Assembly (NCBI RefSeq): GCF_035984655.1
Contig: NZ_JAXCHT010000018.1
Span: 1 to 64,000, forward strand
Direction of reading: 5' to 3'
From: Actimicrobium sp035984655
Lineage (GTDB): Bacteria > Pseudomonadota > Gammaproteobacteria > Burkholderiales > Burkholderiaceae_D
DNA: 64,000 bases
Of the stretch, positions 6,708 to 15,640 are shown piece by piece. Position 1 is the first letter of the stretch, and each line of letters opens with the position of its first letter. A model generated the notes under the pieces. That model was not told the origin of the DNA. It searched no databases and worked only from the letters and a program-made list of their open reading frames with translations. The translations under genes were made by a program, and so were the position numbers.

Positions 6708-9134
6708 TTACTGGATGCGCACGGTCTGCGCGGCTGGCGGGACTACCACCACGCCGCGTCCGGCCGCATCGAGTGGCGCAATCGACACGACCTGGATCGC
6801 GGAGGCGTCGGCCGGCAGCAACGAGCGGAAGGTGACGGTGGCAACCGTTCCGCTGGTGCCCGGCCAGACGCTGCCATTGGCGCGCGAGCCGTTGAGAAGG
6901 ACTTGTCCTTTGGTGTCGACCTGATTGGTGAATTCGGTGCTTGCCCCGCCCTGCTTCAGGAAGTCGCCTTCGACCACCCGCACCACTTGCAGCACCTGCG
7001 GATCGAAGCCGAGCGTGACCGGCAGACTGCCGATCGCCGTGATCGACTGCATCGTCAGCTGGACCGCAAAGTTGCCGCCGACGCGCGACTCGGTCGGGCC
7101 GCGAAACGCGACCTGCGCGGCGTTGGCGGCGGTGTCGGCGCCGGCATCGGGCGCGGCGGCTGGGGCGGCCGGGATTGGGTTGTCGGCAGCGGGGGTGTTG
7201 AGTGGGGTGGGCGGAGTTACTGGCGCTGGCGCCGGCGCCGGTGCTGGCTGCGGCGCTTCGCGTTGCGGCGGTGCGATGGCGGTCGCGGTCGCCGCTTCAC
7301 GATTGGCCGCGGCGGCAGCCGGCGCGTTGACCGCGCGTCCGCCGGAATCCGGCCGCTGGCGCAGGCTGGTTTCGGTGCCGGCGCGGAATTGCGCCGAATC
7401 GGCGTTCGGGTGCTGGATGTTGCGGATCAGGCGTGGCGTGATCGACAGCACAATCTCGGTCTTCTGGTTGTCGTCCGCCGCGGTGCCGAACAGGCGACCA
7501 AGGATCGGAATCTCGCCGACGAACGGCACCTTGCTGGCGCTGCGCCGGTCTTCGTCGTTGATCAGGCCGGCCAGCACCTGGGTTTCGCCGTCCTTCAGGC
7601 GCAGCACGGTGCTGGCAGTGCGGGTGCCGATCTGATAGGCCACCGTGCCGGACTTGGTTTGCAACTGGCTGACGATATTGCTTACTTCCAGCGCCACCTT
7701 GATGGCGACATCGTTGTCGAGATAGATGGTCGGCTCGACTTCGAGCTTCAGGCCGACATCGACGTAGGTGATCGACTCCGACACGAAGCCGGTGGCGGTC
7801 GCCGTGGTGGTGATGTTCGGTACGCGGTCGCCGATCAGGATCTTGGCCTTCTCGTGATTGCGCGCGCGAATGCGCGGATTGGCCAGCAGGTTGGAGTCGG
7901 TGTCGTCGGCGCGCGCCTTTACGGTGGCGGTCGGGCTGCCCACACCGATGGTCGAATTATTCTGATGCGCCAGATCGCGCAGCGCCAGGCCGGTGCCGCT
8001 GGCCAGCGACGTCGCCAGCGGGGTCAGCGTCAGGCTGTCGGGCCACTTGATGCCGAGCTCCTGCAGTCGGGTGCGCTTGACTTCGAGGATTTCGACTTCG
8101 AGCATGACTTCCGGCTCCGGCACATCATGCAGCGCCACCAGCTTGTCGGCCAGCTTGATGGCATCGGCCGAGTCGCGCACGATGAGCATGTTGAGCTTTT
8201 CATCGACCACCACATCCTTGGTCTTCAAGATGGTCTTCAGGGTGTTGGCCACCGTCTTGGCGTCGGCGTTGGTCAGGAAGAACGACTTGATCGCCATCTC
8301 CTGATAATCCTTTTGCTTGGCCACCGTGTTCGGATAAATCAGGATGGTGTTGGCGTCCAGCACCTGTTGTTCGAGCTGGTTGGTCAGCAGCGCGAAATAC
8401 ACGGCCGATTCGATGGTGCTGTTCTTCAAAAAGATCGAGGTCTTGACGTCGGTCTTGACGTCCTTGTCGAACAGGAAGTTCAGGCCCGAGGTGCGGGCGA
8501 TGACCTCGAACACCTGCTTGATCGGCACATCCTTGAATTCGATCGAGATCTTCTTTTTGTAGGCGGCCGAGAGTTGCGATTCGACCGGCAGTCGGGCAGT
8601 CTTTTCGCCGATCGATGCCAACATCGCGCGCGCTGCATCATTGTTCGGGTTTTCGGTCGTGACCGTGTTCAGCTTGGCGCGCGCCAGATCGTAATCTTTC
8701 TTCTGGATTGCGGCATCGGCTTCGTCCAGCAATTGCCCATGCCGCGCACTCATCTCCAGATTGCGCAAGCCGTCGCGGGCACGTTCATTGGTGGCATCGA
8801 GGCGCTGCGCACGCAGATAAAAACTCTCCGCTTCGGGTCGCTTGCGGAGCGCTGCCATGCGATCGCCCTTTTCCAGATACGACTGGATGGCGCGCTCGCG
8901 GGTCTGAATGTATGCGGTGCGGTATTCGAAATTGGCCGGGTCGGCTTTGGCGGCGTCCTGAAACTTTTGCAGTCCCTCTTCGACCTTGTCCTGCGCGACC
9001 AGCGCTTTGCCATCGCGGAACGCGTTTTGCGCGGCGCAACCGACCACCAGCACCATCACCAGCATGCCTGTCAAAAAACGCCAACCGCTGCGTCGGCCGG
9101 ATGCACTTGTACTGCGCGCGAGACGACTTGCCAT
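6708..9134 (-). CDS. gspD: Secretin (GspD/PilQ-like) lipoprotein with C-terminal cohesin-like domain
   Basis: The 808-residue protein has an N-terminal signal with lipobox LVVGC near residue 33. TPR-like helices follow at about 40-170, then a secretin N-domain (SIEFKDVPIKQVFEVIA...) and N1/N3-type repeats. The secretin core holds VPFVGEIPILGRLF and the end signature LSITPRLIR. After an Ala/Pro linker, the last ~130 residues form a beta-rich cohesin-like domain (VGGNFAVQLTM, LPVTLGFDPQVLQVV, ATVTFRSL). Secretins form the outer-membrane pore for folded substrates or pili. TPR plus cohesin additions are known from T2SS-like loci of betaproteobacteria, but the domain partner is unknown. The start overlaps the upstream stop by one base. 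Confidence 0.9.
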   Translation of the reverse strand: MASRLARSTSASGRRSGWRFLTGMLVMVLVVGCAAQNAFRDGKALVAQDKVEEGLQKFQDAAKADPANFEYRTAYIQTRERAIQSYLEKGDRMAALRKRPEAESFYLRAQRLDATNERARDGLRNLEMSARHGQLLDEADAAIQKKDYDLARAKLNTVTTENPNNDAARAMLASIGEKTARLPVESQLSAAYKKKISIEFKDVPIKQVFEVIARTSGLNFLFDKDVKTDVKTSIFLKNSTIESAVYFALLTNQLEQQVLDANTILIYPNTVAKQKDYQEMAIKSFFLTNADAKTVANTLKTILKTKDVVVDEKLNMLIVRDSADAIKLADKLVALHDVPEPEVMLEVEILEVKRTRLQELGIKWPDSLTLTPLATSLASGTGLALRDLAHQNNSTIGVGSPTATVKARADDTDSNLLANPRIRARNHEKAKILIGDRVPNITTTATATGFVSESITYVDVGLKLEVEPTIYLDNDVAIKVALEVSNIVSQLQTKSGTVAYQIGTRTASTVLRLKDGETQVLAGLINDEDRRSASKVPFVGEIPILGRLFGTAADDNQKTEIVLSITPRLIRNIQHPNADSAQFRAGTETSLRQRPDSGGRAVNAPAAAAANREAATATAIAPPQREAPQPAPAPAPAPVTPPTPLNTPAADNPIPAAPAAAPDAGADTAANAAQVAFRGPTESRVGGNFAVQLTMQSITAIGSLPVTLGFDPQVLQVVRVVEGDFLKQGGASTEFTNQVDTKGQVLLNGSRANGSVWPGTSGTVATVTFRSLLPADASAIQVVSIAPLDAAGRGVVVVPPAAQTVRIQ

Positions 9135-9667
9135 CAGTCGGTTCCTCCAATGGTAAGACGTTGAACCTGCTTGAGCGGCAGATAGATAAGGGACAAGGTA
9201 GGCGGTGTGATCTTCTCGACGCGGTAGATGCCGTCGATGGTTTCATTGGCGCGCGCGATGTAGGTACTCTCGCCACGCGCCAGATAGACTTCCCAGACGC
9301 CGTCTTCGAATTTCTTGCCGAGATAGGTGAAGGTCAGCGGCGGCGCCACCGGTTTCGGCGGCGGCGCGGGCTTGACCTTCGGCGGCGGCGGTGGCGGCGG
9401 GGTCCAGTTGCGGCTGTTGAACAAGACGTCACCGCGACCACCGCCCTGTTCATCACGGATCAGCGACCCACGCGCCTGCAGGTCGCGAATCAGCACAGTG
9501 CGTTCGGCTTTCACGCTGCGCACCGGCTCGGCGCTTTTGGCGGCAACCGTGGCAGTCGGGCGGGTGACCGCTTCGGCCACTTCGCTGCTCGGGCTCTTGT
9601 CAGCAAAGAAGGCGAACAAGCCGGCGATCACCACTGCGGCCAGCATGGCCAGATGGCGCGGCTTCAT
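9134..9667 (-). CDS. PilP/GspC-like periplasmic linker protein
   Basis: The 177-residue protein has an N-terminal membrane helix (LAMLAAVVIAGLFAFFA), a variable segment, a run of prolines (WTPPPPPPPKVKPAPPP) and a C-terminal beta-rich domain (TFTYLGKKFEDGVWEVYLARG...). The last part resembles the HR domain of GspC/PilP that docks on the secretin. The protein would connect the inner-membrane platform to the secretin encoded next. Its ATG overlaps the preceding stop by four bases, and its own stop overlaps the secretin start by one base, so they are coupled. The assignment rests on domain layout and position. Confidence 0.72.
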   Translation of the reverse strand: MKPRHLAMLAAVVIAGLFAFFADKSPSSEVAEAVTRPTATVAAKSAEPVRSVKAERTVLIRDLQARGSLIRDEQGGGRGDVLFNSRNWTPPPPPPPKVKPAPPPKPVAPPLTFTYLGKKFEDGVWEVYLARGESTYIARANETIDGIYRVEKITPPTLSLIYLPLKQVQRLTIGGTD

Positions 9668-10263
9668 CGCTGCACCTTCGCCATTTCCTGCGCAGCGGGA
9701 CCGCCGGCCAGATACAGCGTGAAGCGCAATTTGGCATCCAGCACATCGCTGCCAATCGCTTCGCGCTTGAAGTTCATTTCATCGAGCGAGGCAAACGGAA
9801 TCACCATCAACGTCTTTTCGCAAAATTGCCGGATCGCCGGATACGCGCCCTTGACCGGCAGCAGGATTTGATAGGTGTGGGTATCGCTGTTCTTGTCGAA
9901 GCCCGCCTTGTATTCGCCCTGGCTCAGGTTCAGGCCGGTCTTGGCGGCGACTGCGAACAGGGTCTTGATCTGCTGTTCGGCGTAGCGTCGCTCACCCAGC
10001 ACTTCATAAAACTTCTCCAGGCGCTGATCGACCAGCGACAGTGGCTCGGCCGCTGGCTTGGTGGCGGCCACCAGCAACGCCGCCTGGGCGCGCGCCAGTT
10101 CGATCTGCTGCACTGCGCCCTGCGCGCGCAAATGCGGAACCAGCCACAACAACACGATTGCGCCGATCAGGCACAACAGCGCTGCCAGTCCCGCGCCCCA
10201 ACCGATGCGCGCCAGCAGCAGGCGCAGACGCAACCCCAGCAGGTTGAATGCGGCGGCGTTCAC
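9664..10263 (-). CDS. PilO/GspM-like inner-membrane assembly protein
   Basis: This product of about 199 residues has one membrane helix near the N-terminus (GAGLAALLCLIGAIVLLWLV), a coiled-coil segment (RAQAALLVAATKP, LVDQRLEKFYEVLGERRYAEQQI) and a ferredoxin-like C-terminal domain, which matches PilO. PilN-PilO dimers align the inner-membrane platform with PilP and the ATPase. GTG 10263 is preferred because it gives the GTGA four-base overlap with the upstream stop; an ATG at 10281 would overlap by 22 bases. The gene sits in the usual M-N-O-P order. Confidence 0.75.
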   Translation of the reverse strand: MNAAAFNLLGLRLRLLLARIGWGAGLAALLCLIGAIVLLWLVPHLRAQGAVQQIELARAQAALLVAATKPAAEPLSLVDQRLEKFYEVLGERRYAEQQIKTLFAVAAKTGLNLSQGEYKAGFDKNSDTHTYQILLPVKGAYPAIRQFCEKTLMVIPFASLDEMNFKREAIGSDVLDAKLRFTLYLAGGPAAQEMAKVQR

Positions 10264-10811
10264 GGTGCGGACTCCTGCCATTGCGCTTCAAACTGAAACC
10301 GCAGCGGCTTGTTGGCATCGAGTTCGTTGACCTCGTGCTTGATCAGCACCACGTTGGCGAAGAATGGCTGTTTCTTCAATTGCTCGATGTATTCGATCAT
10401 GCCGCCGCTGGTTTTGGATTCGGCGATGCCCTTGATGCGCTGTTTCTTGGCGTCGGGTTCGAGCGACAGCAGCGCGATGGTGTCCGGTGTGGCGTCTTCG
10501 ATCGCATCGAAAAAATCGGTCCACGGCAGGTTCAGTTGCAGGATCGCGGCATTGATGGCGTTGGCCTGGGCTTCCGGGATCTGGGCTTTTTTCGGTGGCG
10601 GCTTGCGCGTGGTGCGTTCGTTCAGACGCCACAGCGCCGATTGCAGCGCGGCCGTTTGCGCATTCTTGAAGCGCAGCGCGTCGAGCGTGAACACCAGCGC
10701 CGTGATGCACAGCACCAGTCCGGCCAGGCAGGCCAGCCACGTCCATGGCGCGGTGGTGAGCACCGCGCGGGCGAAGGTGCGCGGCGCGAAATCAATGCGG
10801 ATCGGGCTCAT
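10260..10811 (-). CDS. PilN-like inner-membrane assembly protein
   Basis: The 183-residue product has a short cytoplasmic N-terminus beginning MSPIRIDFAPR, the place where PilN binds PilM. A single membrane helix (LACLAGLVLCITALVFTLDAL), a coiled-coil region and a periplasmic domain (GGMIEYIEQLKKQPFFANVVLIKHE) follow, typical of PilN family proteins. The reading frame overlaps both neighbours by four bases. It is the expected partner of the PilM-like protein upstream and the PilO-like protein downstream in the inner-membrane platform. Confidence 0.75.
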   Translation of the reverse strand: MSPIRIDFAPRTFARAVLTTAPWTWLACLAGLVLCITALVFTLDALRFKNAQTAALQSALWRLNERTTRKPPPKKAQIPEAQANAINAAILQLNLPWTDFFDAIEDATPDTIALLSLEPDAKKQRIKGIAESKTSGGMIEYIEQLKKQPFFANVVLIKHEVNELDANKPLRFQFEAQWQESAP

Positions 10812-11644
10812 CGGTATTGCCCTTTGTTGCCGGTCAGCGCCAGCGCAATGCCGGCCACCACCGAGTTGCCTTCGACATGGGCGTCGAGCCGGGTGCAGCG
10901 CACGCCGTCACTGCCCTGCACGGTCCAGTGCGCTGGCGCGTCGCCGCATAGCTGCAGCGCCGCCGGCATGGCCAGGTTCAGGCGCAGGGCTTCGCGCTGC
11001 AGATGGCGCGGCAGCCACTGGCGGTCGTGCAGCACCTCGTTGGTCATGGCAGTAGCGCGGACTGCACGCAGACGCTGCTGTGCAATGGCGCCGATGGTCA
11101 GTACATCGTCGTGCACGATGGCGAACCAGGCGTCGGGACGCAACTCCTTGCGCCAACGATTCCAGGCCGCGAAGAATTGCGGCGTGATGGCGAGCACTGT
11201 CAAATGCAGTTCCAGCGCCACCGTGCGCAGTTCCTGCAACAGCGCGCGCGGCATAGCGCAAGCCAGAAAGAGTTGGCGCGCATCCCAGTCGGCCGCCGCC
11301 TCCCAGCCGCTGATCGATTCGCCGTACAGGGTCTGAAACCGCAGCGCGCTGGCGGCTTCGCAATCGGCCAGGCGGGTGGTGTTGTCGGGCGGGGTGACGC
11401 TCCAGATGCGCACCAATGTGTCGGACAGCGTGACGGTCAGCGCCATGCCGCGACAGTTCGCCAGCACGCTGCGCAATCGCGCGACGCGCTTTTCCGATAC
11501 GCTGAATTCGTCGTCGCTCCAGACGTGATCGGCCAGCACCGTGGTGCTCCGCTTCAGCCAGCCAGTGGTGCGCATCAGCGTCGCGCCCTGCGGCGACAGA
11601 CCCAACTGCACGCTGGCGAGAGATTGTGTGATTCGCTCAAGCAT
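10808..11644 (-). CDS. PilM/GspL-like cytoplasmic platform protein
   Basis: This 278-residue protein without a membrane helix has actin-like fold character (LSLGLSPQGA-type start, LTVTLSDTLVRIWSVTPP, WFAIVHDDVLTIGAI). Its place between the ATPase and the PilN-like gene is that of PilM, or the cytoplasmic half of GspL. PilM links the ATPase and the PilN-PilO membrane pair. The sequence is divergent and the assignment rests mainly on gene order. It overlaps gspE by eight bases and the next gene by four. Confidence 0.65.
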   Translation of the reverse strand: MLERITQSLASVQLGLSPQGATLMRTTGWLKRSTTVLADHVWSDDEFSVSEKRVARLRSVLANCRGMALTVTLSDTLVRIWSVTPPDNTTRLADCEAASALRFQTLYGESISGWEAAADWDARQLFLACAMPRALLQELRTVALELHLTVLAITPQFFAAWNRWRKELRPDAWFAIVHDDVLTIGAIAQQRLRAVRATAMTNEVLHDRQWLPRHLQREALRLNLAMPAALQLCGDAPAHWTVQGSDGVRCTRLDAHVEGNSVVAGIALALTGNKGQYR

Positions 11645-13337
11645 GCAAGGTCACCCGCTTGATTTCATCGAGGGTGGTGGCGCCGCGTTTGACCAGATCA
11701 AGGGCGGCGTCACGCAGACTGCGGGTGCCGTTTAGGCGCGCGGCTTCCTTGATCTGGCGGATCGGGCGTTTTTCAATGACCAGTTCGCGGATCTCGTCGT
11801 TGAGCGTGAGGATTTCGGCGATCGATTTGCGGCCCTTGTAGCCGGTGCCGCGACAGTCACCGCAGCCTTTGCCATGCTTGAAGTCAAAATCCGACACCGC
11901 GCTGCGGCCCAGGTTGACGCGCGCCAGTTCGGCGTCCGATGGCACATACGGCATCGCGCAATGCGGGCAATTCATGCGCACCAGCCGTTGCGCCCAGATG
12001 CCGTTCAGCGCCGATACGAACGCATACGGATCGATGCCCATGTGGGTGAAGCGGCCGAACACGTCGAATACATTGTTTGCATGCACCGTGGTCAGCACCA
12101 AATGGCCGGTTAGCGCCGATTGCACGGCGATTTCGGCAGTTTCCTTGTCGCGGATTTCGCCGACCATGATCTTGTCCGGATCGTGTCGCAAAATCGAGCG
12201 CAAGCCCTTGGCGAAGGTCAGGCCCTTCTTTTCATTGACCGGAATCTGCAGGATGCCGGGCAGCTGGTATTCGACCGGGTCTTCGATGGTGATGATCTTG
12301 TCGCGGCCATTGTGGATTTCGGTCAGCGCAGCGTACAGCGTGGTGGTCTTGCCGGAGCCGGTCGGGCCGGTCACCAGCAGCATGCCGTAGGCTTCTTCGG
12401 CCAGTCCGCGCAAGGTCACCAGCGACGGCGCGTCGAAGCCGAGCGCTTCCAGCGTCAGCGCGCCGTAGGCTTCGACCATGGCGCGCTTGTCCAGAATCCG
12501 GATCACCGCATCTTCGCCGTGGATGCTTGGCATGATCGAGACGCGCAAGTCGATTTCGCGGCCGCCCGACTCAACCCGGAAGCTGCCGTCCTGCGGCACG
12601 CGGCGTTCAGCGATGTCGAGTTCGGCCAGTACTTTCAGGCGCGAGATGATGTGTTCGGCGACTTCGATGCCATTGACCGAGGTGGCGTGATCAAGCACGC
12701 CATCGACGCGGTATTTGACCGCCAGGCCGCTGGCGGTGCTTTCCAGATGGATGTCGGAGGCGCCGGCTTTCAGCGCGTCATACAGCGTCGAATTGACCAG
12801 CTTGACCGCCGGGCTGGCGGCTTCCGAGACCGAGGCGAACGACAGGATGGCGGCGGTCTTGCCGTCGCGCCGGGTGTCGCTGCCGGTATTGACCAGCGTG
12901 TCGACCGCGCGCGCGGATTCTTCCTGCTTGGACAGGTAGGCGGCAATATCCGATTGCAGCGCGAGGCGGTAGTCCGGCACGCAGCGCGCCATGGTTTCCA
13001 GCCAGGTCTGCAAGTCGATATCGAACGGGTCGGCAATGACGCCGAGCAGGCTGCCGTCGTTCAGGCGCAGCAACACGCAATGGCGCTGCAACGCTTTCGA
13101 CAACGGCAGCAAATCGAAGGCCGGCGCGAACGACAGCATGTCAATGGTTTCCACCACCGCCAGGCCGAATGGCAGCGCCAGCGATTGCACCAGTTCACGC
13201 GGATCGCCGCCGAGCAGTTCCTCCAGTTCGGTGATCAGCGGACGTTGCGACTTGGCCGCCAGCGCGCGCGCGGTTTGCAGCAGCGCCGGGTCGATCTCGA
13301 CCGGCGCGGCGTTGAATTGGTCGACTGCAGCGTTCAA
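11637..13337 (-). CDS. gspE: Type II secretion / pilus assembly ATPase GspE
   Basis: The 566-residue protein has an N1E-like region (1-130), a linker, and the secretion ATPase domain with Walker A GPTGSGKTT (324-331), an Asp box, Walker B and the His box. A tetracysteine zinc site (CPHC...CGDC) lies in the C-terminal third, as in GspE and PilB. The hexameric ATPase drives pseudopilus growth from the cytoplasm. It follows gspF with a four-base overlap and is followed by the PilM-like gene. The family cannot be split into GspE or PilB by eye, but the neighbouring GspG favours GspE. Confidence 0.93.
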   Translation of the reverse strand: MNAAVDQFNAAPVEIDPALLQTARALAAKSQRPLITELEELLGGDPRELVQSLALPFGLAVVETIDMLSFAPAFDLLPLSKALQRHCVLLRLNDGSLLGVIADPFDIDLQTWLETMARCVPDYRLALQSDIAAYLSKQEESARAVDTLVNTGSDTRRDGKTAAILSFASVSEAASPAVKLVNSTLYDALKAGASDIHLESTASGLAVKYRVDGVLDHATSVNGIEVAEHIISRLKVLAELDIAERRVPQDGSFRVESGGREIDLRVSIMPSIHGEDAVIRILDKRAMVEAYGALTLEALGFDAPSLVTLRGLAEEAYGMLLVTGPTGSGKTTTLYAALTEIHNGRDKIITIEDPVEYQLPGILQIPVNEKKGLTFAKGLRSILRHDPDKIMVGEIRDKETAEIAVQSALTGHLVLTTVHANNVFDVFGRFTHMGIDPYAFVSALNGIWAQRLVRMNCPHCAMPYVPSDAELARVNLGRSAVSDFDFKHGKGCGDCRGTGYKGRKSIAEILTLNDEIRELVIEKRPIRQIKEAARLNGTRSLRDAALDLVKRGATTLDEIKRVTLHA

Positions 13338-14527
13338 GACATGCTCCCGGCCAGATCAAAGATCGGCATATACAACAAGACCACGATGCCGCCGACGATG
13401 ATGCCGATGGCGGCCATCAGCAACGGTTCGAAGGTGCGCGTGAAACGGTCGATCCAGCGCGTGATTTCGCCGTCGTAGAAGGCGGCCGACTGGGTCAGCA
13501 TCTTGCCCATTTCGCCGGAGCGCTCGCCAACGCGCAGCATGCGCAGCGAGATCGGCGTAGTCAGGTGGTTGTCTTCGAAGGCGGTCGACAGCGGGATACC
13601 GGACTGGATCGATTCTTTCGCCAGTTGCAGCCCCTGACGGATGGTGGCGGAGACCATGCCCTGCACGGTTTCCATCGCCGGCACGATCGGGATGCCGCCT
13701 TCGAGCAGCATGCCCATGGTCAGATACAGGCGCGACAGTTCATAGATGCGCACGCGCTCGCCGATGCCGGGCAGCCGGTTGATCAGGCGCGCCATGCCGC
13801 CATTCGACAAAAAGTGACGGCCGCCGATGATCAGCACCGACAGCGTGACGGCGATGCCGACCAACAGTGCCATCGTATGCGTGCCGGCGAACTGGCCCCA
13901 TTCCAGCAGCACCTGCGACAGCCACGGCAGATTGCGCCCGGCGCCCTGGTACACCTCGGCGAAGCGCGGCACCACGTAGCCGATCAGAAAACCGCTGACG
14001 CCGCCGCCGACCAGCATCAGGATCATTGGATAGATCGCGGCGCTGACAATCTTGCCGCGCACCGCGTCGATGCGCTGCTGGTAGTCGATGTAGCGGGTCA
14101 ATGAGCGCGGCAAATCGCTGGTGCCTTCGGCCGCCTTGACGATGCCGATGTACAGCGGCGGGAACAGGTCCGACTGCTCGGCCAGCACACCGGAGAAGCG
14201 CTTGCCTTCGCGCAGTCCGCCAAGCAGCCGGGTCAGGGTCGAGCGGGTGCCTTCGTTGGCTTCCTTTTCGAGCAGCGCTTCGAGCGCTTCGACGATGCTC
14301 AGGCCGGCATTGAGCAGGGCCAGCAGTTCCTGGCTGAACAGCACCACCGACAGGCGGCTGGCGCCCGAGCGTTTGCCGCCGAACAGCGCGCCATTGACCG
14401 CCGTGACCTTGGCCGCAAACAGCCCGCGCGCCTCGACCTGACGGCGTGCATCGGCCTCATCGATCGCGTCGATGGTGAGTTGCGATATCAGATGATCGGG
14501 CGACAGGGCGCGAACGTCGAACTGCAT
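13334..14527 (-). CDS. gspF: Type II secretion inner-membrane protein GspF
   Basis: The 397-residue protein has the duplicated GspF/PilC layout: an N-terminal cytoplasmic domain, membrane helix (AAIYPMILMLVGGGVSGFLI), second cytoplasmic repeat and C-terminal helix (LLMAAIGIIVGGIVVLLYMPIF). Conserved FPPLYIGIVKAAEGTSDLP and RMLRVGERSGEMGKML pairs mark the two repeats. It forms the membrane platform on which GspE acts. It lies 21 bp after gspG and overlaps gspE by four bases. Length and motifs are normal, with no sign of damage. Confidence 0.93.
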   Translation of the reverse strand: MQFDVRALSPDHLISQLTIDAIDEADARRQVEARGLFAAKVTAVNGALFGGKRSGASRLSVVLFSQELLALLNAGLSIVEALEALLEKEANEGTRSTLTRLLGGLREGKRFSGVLAEQSDLFPPLYIGIVKAAEGTSDLPRSLTRYIDYQQRIDAVRGKIVSAAIYPMILMLVGGGVSGFLIGYVVPRFAEVYQGAGRNLPWLSQVLLEWGQFAGTHTMALLVGIAVTLSVLIIGGRHFLSNGGMARLINRLPGIGERVRIYELSRLYLTMGMLLEGGIPIVPAMETVQGMVSATIRQGLQLAKESIQSGIPLSTAFEDNHLTTPISLRMLRVGERSGEMGKMLTQSAAFYDGEITRWIDRFTRTFEPLLMAAIGIIVGGIVVLLYMPIFDLAGSMS

Positions 14528-14548
14528 GGCGGCAGGCTCTGGCGGGAA

Positions 14549-15007
14549 TCAGTTGGTGATGTCAGCGTCTTCGCCGACACCGCCGGGCTGGCCATCCTTG
14601 CCCAGCGAGGTAATGTCGTACTCACTCTTGGTTCCGGGCGCGCGGTACTGATAGGCATGGCCCCACGGATCGAGCGGGACGTTTTTCTTCAGGTAGGGGC
14701 CGTTCCATTTGGTCGATTCGGCGGGTTTGATCAACAGCGAACCGAGCCCTTCTTCGGTGGTCGGGTAGCGACCGACATCGAGGCGCATGGTATCGAGCGC
14801 TTTTTCGAACGATTCAATCTGGGATTTGGCGACGGTGACTTCGGATTTGCCGAGCTGGGCGAAGTACTTCGGGCCGACATACGCGGCCAGCAAGCCGATG
14901 ATGACAATCACCACCAGCAGTTCCAGCAGCGTGAAGCCGGCGGCGCGTTGAATGGGCCGGGTGCGGATCCCGGAGGCTTGAGCAGGTAGGGTCATATCGA
15001 TTTTCAT
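14549..15007 (-). CDS. gspG: Type II secretion major pseudopilin GspG
   Basis: From the ATG at 15007 the product has 152 residues with a prepilin leader, cleavage site (AAGFTLLELLVVIVIIG, Glu at +5) and the diagnostic GspG features: a GRYPTTEEGLGSLL motif, YLKKNVPLDPWGHAYQYR and a C-terminal calcium-binding-type loop SLGKDGQPGGVGEDADI. It forms the pseudopilus rod after cleavage by prepilin peptidase. It is the first gene of the unit running to 5211. A second ATG four codons in could also serve. No clear ribosome site was seen upstream. Confidence 0.93.
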   Translation of the reverse strand: MKIDMTLPAQASGIRTRPIQRAAGFTLLELLVVIVIIGLLAAYVGPKYFAQLGKSEVTVAKSQIESFEKALDTMRLDVGRYPTTEEGLGSLLIKPAESTKWNGPYLKKNVPLDPWGHAYQYRAPGTKSEYDITSLGKDGQPGGVGEDADITN

Positions 15008-15195
15008 TTTGGTATTGTGCCACGCACGCATCTCTACGCCGCACAAAACAGCCAGCGTGCCGCACGTCGGCATTCTTGCATTGGATCGAGGGGTTTCACT
15101 GGTGCGGCGTCGTGTTCCGCTGCTGCGCCGCTATTATTTGCTTGGCAAGATGGTGACCGGTCTTTGTGACGCGATCATGACGCTGCGGTTCTGAC

Positions 15196-15514
15196 TCACC
15201 AGACCGTGCGCGGATGGTGCAACGCGTGCTCCACCTCGACCACCATCTGTGCCGCGGCGCGCGGGTCGCGCGGCAGACCCAGTGTGCCGTCGCGAAAACC
15301 ATAGGCCAGCATTTGCGCAGCCAGCAGTTGCTCCTGCTCGGCCGCCTCGCGCAACAGCGCCAGCGCCCGCACCGGGTCGGCCGACACGCCATCGCCGGCC
15401 AGCAAGGCAGTGGCCAGCATGTACATTGCGTCCGGATTGCCGAGCGCGGCGGAACGGGCGAACCAGTCCGCAGCGATGCGGTGGTCGGGCGCGCCGCCGT
15501 AGCCATTCTGGAAC
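15196..15514 (-). pseudogene. Sel1-repeat protein, 5' part removed by a tnpB element
   Basis: This 3' fragment of about 105 codons encodes Sel1/TPR-type helices (DHRIAADWFARSAALGNPDA, MYMLATALLAGDGVSADP, ALALLREAAEQEQ, MLAYGFRDGTLGLPRDP). The frame runs back into the right end of the tnpB element, whose last base is 15515, so the N-terminus now comes from transposon sequence and is not native. No matching N-terminal half is seen on the other side of the element (16881 onward), so a deletion or rearrangement accompanied the insertion. Sel1 proteins are usually scaffold or regulatory proteins; this one is probably inactive. It lies 188 bp upstream of gspG. Confidence 0.75.
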
Positions 15515-15640
15515 TTGACATCCTCCCCGCCCTCAGCCTGACGGCTGGCGCTTGCGCGCAAAGGACGGAGATTCCTACTGTGCATACAAAACCTCTTGCA
15601 TGTCGCTTCGGTGGGTTCCTGCTGCTGACGGCCTGACAGC
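15495..15640 (-). ncRNA. Predicted reRNA (omega RNA) of copy B with guide
   Basis: The 3' end of tnpB and the right end (to 15515) match those of copy C and fold into the same paired hairpins, as expected for an reRNA scaffold. The guide should be the bases after TCAA, reading GTTCCAGAATGGCTACGGCG from 15514 down to 15495 on the minus strand, which is Sel1 gene sequence. The 5' end of the RNA is a guess. Known TnpB systems support the layout, but no transcript evidence is available here. Confidence 0.45.

Noticed and set aside
6534..9164. 876-codon open frame on the plus strand
   Set aside because: It is antisense to the secretin gene, is full of Arg, Gly and Asp, has no ribosome site and matches no family. 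GC-rich third positions of the real gene keep it open.
12120..13478. 452-codon open frame on the plus strand
   Set aside because: It is antisense to gspE, which has Walker and zinc motifs. The shadow has none.
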